From Glandiceps talaboti (Eukaryota; Hemichordata; Enteropneusta; Spengelidae), in NCBI RefSeq assembly GCF_964340395.1, contig NW_027554288.1, positions 310,001 through 374,000 of the forward strand: a DNA stretch of 64,000 nt, in the 5' to 3' direction. The notes beneath the pieces are model-generated. The model had not been told where the DNA came from. It ran no database searches and worked only from the letters and a program-made list of their open reading frames with translations. The position numbers were made by a program, and so were the translations under genes. Numbering within the stretch: the stretch's first letter is position 1; each line of letters opens with the position of its first letter. Positions 57,175-64,000 of the stretch are shown piece after piece.

Positions 57175-57230
57175 CATACAAATTAAAGGATTATGACTCT
57201 GTATTAGAAAGCAATATTTGTACATGTAAA
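57175..57230. repeat. 56-bp target-site duplication, right copy
   Basis: Second copy of the duplicated target, immediately after the LINE 3' end (CATACAAATTAAAGG to TTTGTACATGTAAA). Confidence 0.9.
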
Positions 57231-57339
57231 GTGACAAACAGTGAAAGACTAGCTAGTTACCTTTCTCTTATAACCACACACAATCTAGTTAGTATCTAAA
57301 ACATGCTTTCCATGTTGTGCATACTCTGCCTGATCTGGT

Positions 57340-57655
57340 CACTTGTAAAAGTTCCTGATATCATTGTCATCATCATCATCATCATCATCATCGTCATCAC
57401 CTTCACCTTCAGTATTGCCATTATCAGTGTCACTCATCTGACTCACTGGTACTACTTAATTAAGTCAGTACAAGTCTCACTGTCCGTGTTCTCTATTACA
57501 TTCAAAACTAAATCACCACCACCACCACCACCACCACCACCACCATCATCAGCATCTACATCAGTATATGGTACGTCTCAATACTTCTTTTGCTGGCACT
57601 CATTAGAAGTTGATGTTTGTGTTGGAGATGGCATGGAGGTACCTTGTTAATATTG
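57340..57655 (-). other. Acidic, low-complexity coding-like stretch
   Basis: On the - strand, three pieces look protein-coding: SMPSPTQTSTSNECQQKK, DVPYTDVDADD plus a Gly run (a CCA repeat on +) and DLVLNVIENTDSETC, and after a possible acceptor near 57,455, SQMSDTDNGNTEGEG plus an Asp run (an ATC repeat on +) and NDIRNFYK. A stop separates the first two. These may be acidic exons of the SET gene or a decayed copy. Exact borders could not be set. Confidence 0.3.
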
Positions 57656-57715
57656 GCTTAACGCTCTGTGCATACTATTCCTTTTACCTCCATGGAGTTG
57701 GCAATCCAGTTATAC

Positions 57716-57932
57716 CTTTGTTGTTGTTGTTATTTAATATTAACACGTGTTCTTCTGATGGCGAGCCCTGTGACCTGGCAAACTTATGCTGTTCACGAAG
57801 AATTCTGTCCAACTCTTCCTTCGAGTCTATTGTCTCACAGATACTATCAACTTTGTCATAACCAAGATATATCGGGACATCCATAACTTTATCTAAATTG
57901 TGCATTCGACGTTCGACATGTCGCGACACCAT
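57716..57932 (-). CDS. Likely first coding exon of a - strand gene
   Basis: ATG at 57932 (context CAGACATGG), with an in-frame stop about 11 codons upstream, opens 72 codons ending at donor AACAAAG/GTATAA (GT at 57714-57715). It reads MVSRHVERRMHNLDKVMDV, PIYLGYDKVDSICETIDSK, EELDRILREQHKFARSQ, GSPSEEHVLI and an Asn run. The charged helical middle and balanced composition look genuine. It leaves in phase 1, the phase in which the SET exon and exons A-D begin. I do not recognise the domain. Linking it to the SET exon 8 kb downstream is inference. Confidence 0.5.
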
Positions 57933-58054
57933 GTCTGATAGCAGGAGGGACGAAAAGCTTCAAAAGTTCAAGCGTCACTCGACTCTGAACTCCAGTATGG
58001 CACAAACAAATCACCAACAAACTAACAGAGTCAACAACAAAGGTCACTCTGCGA

Positions 58055-58395
58055 GCGATATTCTTATAAAATCGGTAGCGATGTCATTTCCACAGTCACA
58101 CACACAACACAGTGTGTGACTGTGGAAATGACATCGCTACCGATTTTATAAGAATATCGCCAATCCCTATAATAACATCATTGTTCTGTATTAGGACCGT
58201 CATAGACAAGAATAAAACCATTTAGGAAAGGAATAACAGTTTACAAGCGATTGTGTGTGACTGTGGAAATGACATCGCTACCGATTTTATAAGAATATCG
58301 CCAATCCCTATAATAACGTCATTGTTCTGTATTAGGACCGTCATAGACAAGAATAAAACCATTTAGGAAAGGAATAACAGTTTACAAGCGACTGT
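58055..58395. repeat. Inverted plus tandem copies of a 140-bp repeat
   Basis: 58055-58103 and 58112-58160 are perfect 49-bp inverted arms around ACAACACA. The right arm starts a repeat unit (58112) that recurs at 58253, period 141, nearly identical. A single copy in the other orientation lies at 50,571-50,717. Confidence 0.92.
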
Positions 58396-58512
58396 GGTTT
58401 TAGGGTATATTGTATATTGTTTTCGACAGAAAAGGGGCGCGCTTGTACTTGTGTATCAGTTTTACTATTGTATTGGCTACAAATTAAATAATTCAGGGTT
58501 GAGGCGAGTGGA

Positions 58513-58599
58513 GTTTGAGAAATGTCTATCTGTAAAATAACTAAAATAACACGGATTGTATACAATCCATGTTATTTTACAGATAGACATTTCTCAAAC
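58513..58599. repeat. Perfect 29-bp inverted repeat with palindromic centre
   Basis: Arms begin GTTTGAGAAATGTCTATC and end with the reverse complement. The centre is GGATTGTATACAATCC. A direct repeat TAAAATAAC in the left arm offsets an otherwise continuous palindrome. Confidence 0.9.
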
Positions 58600-60518
58600 T
58601 ATCTCGCTTGTCACCCGTTTATAGCGGATGACACGTGTCAGAGACGTTAGAATCTGGCATCGAACCATTCTGAATACTAAAATGGGGGGGGGGGGCGGTG
58701 AACGAACTTACGCATATCGTAAGTACAGTACTAGCAGTAGTAGTACGAAACCGTCTAGAAACGGGACAACTACCGATTACCATATTTAACGATTTCGATA
58801 TTACCGTATCACTTTCTTCTAACGATGTCTTTAGACCTTAAAAAGTACAAAGATCCCCCCCCCCACATTTTGGAGAAAACTGATACTCAATCAATGAATT
58901 GTACGGTGTACGCCGGCGTACAGTTTGACGTTGTACTGAACGATAACAGCTGATAACAATTTGACGATTACCTATTGCGCTGACATTGATCATACCTAGT
59001 ATTCAACCGAAATAGCTATAAACATCATTTGATTCAAAAATTAAACTAGAATTTTGAGGGAATGCTATTGATTTTCGAACAAATGCAAAATTCAACACCA
59101 AAATTTATTTACGGACGATACGATGGCGGCCAATGTACAACATATTATAATGTTGTTCAGGCCCCGGGGTCCAGACGATCGGGATTTCTTTTTCAATCGT
59201 TCTCAAATCGAACAAGACTTTATTTCTGAGTGAAAAGTATTTTCGACTTACAGCTCATAAACAAATCCAGTGAAAAAATGTAACAAACTTTATACTTTCA
59301 ACAATTTTGTAAGTATACCGCGCAACTTAATTTTAAAACTTCGGACACCCGGCCCACCTGCCCCTTGCACTGTGCCCGCCATGTTGGATACGATACGAAA
59401 CTCAGGTTTTAGACGCATCATAAATATATGTGACCGAAATAAAAGATAAATTGTTTTAATCAAGATTAAATTATATTCATTGCGCTTTGAAGGAAAAAAT
59501 GTCCAAGATGCAAGGCTTCAAAACAAAGATATGCTTTATACTGTACAACTACTAGTACAAGGGGGCATCCAGTTTACAAGTTTCATTTTGAAGCGACGGA
59601 CATTTTCTCAATCGATCTAGAATTAAATAACTTCATTTCTGCCAGAATATTTTCGTCACACAGCCAAACCATATACTTTTGTTTTGATAGTATTGGGGTT
59701 TGTATTTCAAAAAGAGGTTACGAAATATTGGCTTTGAAACAGTAAAATACTACATTACGAAGAATGAGGCAGTGGTGTTCAACAATGTCCGACCGACTGC
59801 AGACATGATTTGACTTCTGACTGAATAATCTTTTTAGCTTAGAACTATCATAATAAACTATCAAATTTCTCCAAAAAGGGGAATTATACTTACAATTTTG
59901 GAATGATACTTACTGAAAAAGTTCTTCACTCAATCACTGTGGTCAGCCGAGCTCTGCACTCCACCACGGACTGAATCTGACGCGACAACTGTAAGTCACG
60001 TGACAATTTACGTTCGATGTAGCAAACAGAAGTTTTCAGCGCATTGTCAAATATATAACTTCCGAGGAGCAATTTTAGAAGGGCCCAATCACTATATATT
60101 TTGGTTTTTGGGCGTAAAAATTAACAATAATCCTCGAGACTTGGCGAATATGTCCGTTTGAGTCTCGGTAACATGTATGTGGAGAGATAATACAGATATT
60201 ATATGAAAATTAAGATTTAAATTTTAAAAAACCTCACTTCCCCCCATGGTTGACTTTTTATGCATCGAACATATAAACTGTCGATTTTGGAGTCCCTGAT
60301 ATCACCAATTTAAATCAGTTCCTGTGGTTGAAACCTGATATATGAGATTGTATTATCATTCCCTGTTGTGTCAATCTTTAACACTTCAAGAGGCACATCG
60401 AAAAGTATTGAATCATAATCTCAAAACGTTAAGGGGAAACAAAATTTTCTCCCTAAAGATGATTTCCCCCTATGGTAGATTTTTTCCGCATGTATATTCC
60501 CCCTAATCCTCAGATAGG
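58600..60518. other. Intergenic DNA with short G/C homopolymers
   Basis: G-run near 58,684 and C-run near 58,855. GATGGCGGCC (about 59,122) and GCCATGTTGG (about 59,380) are YY1-like words on opposite strands and could mark a promoter region. CCCCCTATGG-type words occur near 60,470. No ORF was recognised. Confidence 0.4.
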
Positions 60519-60550
60519 TACATATATATATATATATATATATATATTAA

Positions 60551-60629
<79 letters not shown>
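60519..60629. repeat. (AT)n microsatellite
   Basis: Two AT runs separated by TTAAATAC. Confidence 0.97.
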
Positions 60630-60632
<3 letters not shown>

Positions 60633-61107
60633 AATACATTTGGCACCTAAAAGACAACAACATTAATTACGACGTACACTGGTCAGTTCTCAAGCAGGCT
60701 TCCTCATACTCTAACGTTACCAAACGATGTCAACTATGCCTCTGGGAAAAATATTTTATTATAACTGCCGACAAATCAACGAACTTGAACAGCAGAACTG
60801 AATTAATCAGTAAATGCCGGCACGCTAACAAGTTCTTACTTAATAATACGTAACCTTTGTTGTCAATCTTTTTGTGTACACACAGCCGTCAGTGAATACA
60901 CATAAGTTATGTACTTAAAGCAGGATGTATAACTAACCAATACTATTAAACCACACTATTACACCTGACGATCCTTCGGGTGAAACGGTCCGTAGTGTAA
61001 TTCCACTATGTAATATCAGACTCGTCTTCTTTCATTTGTATGTATGTATGATAGCTCTCCAAGGTGATTGAGCACTCTACTTGGCGAAAGAAGAATGAAA
61101 TTATATG

Positions 61108-61115
<8 letters not shown>
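60630..61115. other. Intergenic DNA, nothing recognised
   Basis: The phrase CCTGACGATCCTTCGGGTGA then AACGG near 60,963 resembles sequence found near Penelope-type elements, but nothing else supports one here. Confidence 0.35.

Positions 61116-61190
<75 letters not shown>
61116..61190. repeat. (AT)n microsatellite
   Basis: About 75 bases of AT dinucleotide. Confidence 0.97.
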
Positions 61191-61193
<3 letters not shown>

Positions 61194-61617
61194 ATATAAA
61201 AAGTTGACATGATAAAAATTGACACAGCACTAATTTAATTTCCAAGAACGGTCAGGTTCTCAGTTCAGTGAAAAAAAAATGACGCCCGTAGTGTGAAATG
61301 TAATGGCAATTTCTGGAATGTCATTTTTTTAGGAAGTATTTTTATCGTTTATATCAATAATGGTCAAAGCTACAGATAGGAAAATGGTCAAGTCATAGTC
61401 ATATTAATTGTTGAAGTCATTGAAAGGTTAAGAGAGAGAACAGGGCGCTTTCTACTTGAATGCTATAAATAAAATGAGATATACAACAGTAACTATTTGA
61501 AGTCGTTTATGAAAATTCGCCACAAATGCCAAGTCTATTTTCTATTATCGAACTAAACTCTGAGTGGGTCATTCACAGATTTGATGTATATTAGCACATG
61601 TCTGACTTTGTCTGTAA
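61191..61617. other. Intergenic DNA, nothing recognised
   Basis: No coding-like frame or repeat was recognised between the AT tract and the 38-bp satellite. Confidence 0.4.
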
Positions 61618-62491
61618 CCAAGTCGTGGTATCCCCAGATGCACCATGTTCTATAACCAAGTCGTGGTATTCCCAGGTACACCATGTTCTATAACCAAGTC
61701 GTGGTATCCCCAGGTACACCATATTTTATAACCAAGTCGTGGTATCCCCAGGTACACCATGTTGTATAACCAAGTCGTGGTATCCTCAGGTACACCATGT
61801 TCTATAACCAAGTCGTGGTATCCCCAGGTACACCATGTTCTATAACCAAGTCGTGGTATCCCCAGGTACACCATGTTCTATAACCAAGTCGTGGTATCCC
61901 CAGGTACACCATGTTCTATAACCAAGTCGTGGTATCCCCAGGTACCCCATGTTTTATAACCTAGTCGTGGTATCCCCAGGTACACCATGTTCTATAACCA
62001 AGTCGTGGTATCCCCAGGTACACCATGTTGTATAACCAAGTCGTGGTATCCCCAGGTACACCATGTTTTATAACCAAGTCGTGGTATCCCCAGGTACACC
62101 ATGTTGTATAACCAAGTCGTGGTATCCCCAGGTACACCATGTTTTATAACAAAGTCGTGGTATCCCCAGGTACACCATGTTTTATAACCAAGTCGTGGTA
62201 TCCCCAGGTACACCATGTTCTATAACCAAGTCGTGGTATCCCCAGGTACACCATGTTCTATAACCAAGTCGTGGTATCTCCAGGTACACCATGTTCTATA
62301 ACCAAGTCGTGGTATCCCCAGGTACACCATGTTCTATAACCAAGTCGTGGTATCTCCAGGTACACCATGTTCTATAACCAAGTCGTGGTATCCCCAGGTA
62401 CACCATGTTCTATAACCAAGTCGTGGTATCCCCAGGTACACCATGTTTTATAACCAAGTCGTGTTATCCCCAGATGCACCATGTTCTCGCG
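61618..62491. repeat. 38-bp satellite, 23 units
   Basis: The unit starts CCAAGTCGTGGTATCCCCAG, and copies fall exactly every 38 bases from 61618 to 62454. Most variation is at one site (TTCTATAA, TTGTATAA, TTTTATAA). The first and last units share CAGATGCACC in place of CAGGTACACC. Confidence 0.98.
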
Positions 62492-63405
62492 CAATGTCGA
62501 ATCTATCAAGAAATACTCCGAGTTATTGTATTTGTCCTTTTCTGTAAACATCATGAGAGCAGCAAAGCTACACTAAATTTAACATTTCCATAGCTTGATT
62601 GTTATTGGTAATTCAGTGTGCTTTCAAGTGTTTAAATGACATATCACAGCCGAAGCTTAATCTTTGGCACGTGGTTAGCAACGGTTGCTGGGGGGTCTCG
62701 TGAGATTTCGCCACTGCCGGAATATCCCTTGTCAATATTGTGTAAATTCTCAGTCACATGAAAATGACCAGAATTACGCCAACTGTTAAGTTTTTGTGGA
62801 GGCAGATTGACTCAACTACTGTGGTCGAAAGGTCGCCCTGGCAACCACTGTCTTCTGTACAAGAACGCAGCGCCAGCGGATGTTTACTATAAAAAGCTGA
62901 AAATGTCATTGAAGTAAACATGCATATAGCCATTATAGGGGACTCCCCTTCTAAGTCCCTGGTTTATGAATAATAATGAGGTTGTACACAAAATGGCTGT
63001 ATGAGGGCAGTAATCCCTTCAGATCACTATGGTGACCTCACAGCAGACGTTGCATGTGTTTACCATTGAATTTAATGGAGAACATGAAAAACGTCGGAAG
63101 AATACTTCCTGAGAAGACAGGATATTTTGATCTTTTTAATAGCAATGCATATAATTAATGTACATAATTAGTGAAAATATTGGGAGAAGAGGAATTAATT
63201 ACTTTTTCAACGTTTTCGCTTGCCATGTTAAACCTATGGGGAAATTAGCTTCAAGTAATCAACTTTTGTATTAACGTATTTTGTGTAGTTTTCTTGACTT
63301 AAAAGTAATAAATAAGTGTATGCGACGAAATAAATTACAAACAATTGAGAGATTTTTGCTACCATTTTAAGTGAGATTTTCAAATATTCGCTTTTATTTT
63401 AGAGT
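62492..63405. other. Intergenic DNA, nothing recognised
   Basis: No convincing ORF or repeat. It contains a short inverted phrase TTAGCAACGGTTGCT near 62,674 and CCTATGGGGAAATTA near 63,233. Confidence 0.4.
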
Positions 63406-64000
63406 GAAAATATCGTTTATTTTGACAGCCAAGAAGTCCTAAGAGCGCGAATATCGTTTATTTAGACAGACAAGAAGTCCTTAGAGTGCGAATATCGTTT
63501 ATTTTGACAGCCAAGAAGTCCTTAGAGCGCCAATATCGTTTATTTTGACAGCCAAGAAGTCCTTAGAGCGCGACTATCATTTATTTTGACAGCCAAGAAG
63601 TCCTAAGAGCGCGAATATCGTTTATTTAGACAGACAAGAAGTCCTTAGAGTGCGAATATCGTTTATTTTGACAGCCAAGAAGTCCTTAGAGCGCCAATAT
63701 CGTTTATTTTGACAGCCAAGAAGTCCTTAGAGCGCGACTATCATTTATTTTGACAGCCAAGAAGTCCTTAGAGTGCGAATATCGTTTATTTTGACAGCCA
63801 AGAAGTCCTTAGAGTGCGAATATCGTTTATTTTGACAGCCAAGAAGTCCCAAGAGCGCGAATACCGTTTATTTTGACAGCCAAGAAGTCCTTAGAGTGCG
63901 AATATCGTTTATTTTGACAGCCAAGAAGTCCTTAGAGCGCGACTATCATTTATTTTGACAACCAAGAAGTCCTTAGAACGCAAATATCGTTTATTTTTCT
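63406..64000. repeat. 41-bp satellite with higher-order structure (continues beyond window)
   Basis: The unit begins GCGAATATCGTTTATTTTGA and contains CAGCCAAGAAGTCCTTAGAG. At least 14 units are visible. Units 2-5 (63,447-63,610) are repeated in the same order as units 6-9, including variants AGACAGAC, GCCAATATC and GCGACTATCATT, a higher-order period of 164 bases. Confidence 0.96.

Noticed and set aside
60960-60990. Phrase resembling Penelope-associated sequence (CCTGACGATCCTTCGGGTGA)
   Set aside because: A single short match without RT, GIY-YIG or paired terminal repeats nearby.
61650-62554. Several - strand frames with a repeated GYHDLVIEHGVPGDTTTW peptide
   Set aside because: The 38-bp unit is not a multiple of three, so the peptide arises from satellite DNA cycling through the frames. 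There is no start context or flanking gene.
63406-64000. Regular 41-bp repeats that could suggest a CRISPR array
   Set aside because: Units abut with no unique spacers, and the genome is eukaryotic.

Overview
This window is eukaryotic, and almost certainly comes from an animal. It contains intron-split exons with GT-AG borders, several kinds of LINE retrotransposon with AATAAA-type 3' ends, long microsatellites, minisatellites and many fold-back (MITE-like) elements. Gene density is very low. The Tx1-type LINEs, the SET-domain exon and two expanded uncharacterised protein families suggest an aquatic invertebrate such as a mollusc or other lophotrochozoan, or a lancelet. I cannot name the species.

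Positions 1-26,681 are the most striking part. Four long non-LTR retrotransposons (elements 1-4) and one short 3' stump (element 5) lie head to tail on the + strand. Every junction inside the window falls in an (ACT)n microsatellite. Each long element has ORF1 (RNA-binding protein with a CCHC knuckle) and ORF2 (AP-type endonuclease, reverse transcriptase, C-terminal CCHC), as in the Tx1 clade. The four are clearly different lineages rather than recent copies. Elements 2 and 3 have both ORFs open from end to end. Element 1 is open as far as the window shows. Element 4 has a frameshift in ORF2. Elements 1, 3 and 4 share a 3'UTR RNA fold with different bases in the stems, and elements 2-4 have a short hairpin just upstream of the ORF1 start codon.

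Positions 26,713-27,789 hold the last two exons of a + strand gene, starting only 31 bases after the last ACT tract. Positions 30,795-31,067 hold a basic N-terminal exon on the - strand, with a cluster of a recurring GTAACGTACATTT motif upstream of it.

Positions 33-45 kb are mostly old repeats: a 150-bp-period repeat, a TIR element that contains a LINE tail, hairpins and minisatellites. Reading splice sites on the - strand gives a chain of four small phase-compatible exons (44,003 down to the stop at 40,060). Further upstream on the same strand are a SET methyltransferase exon (49,267-49,463) and a likely first exon (57,716-57,932). I infer that these belong to one - strand gene of about 18 kb whose introns are packed with repeats.

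Positions 47-57 kb contain a 76-bp hairpin satellite in both orientations, a nested MITE, three different broken LINEs and long perfect or near-perfect palindromes. One LINE has a 56-bp target-site duplication. Positions 58-64 kb contain more inverted repeats, AT tracts, a 38-bp satellite (23 units) and a 41-bp satellite with higher-order structure that runs off the end of the window.
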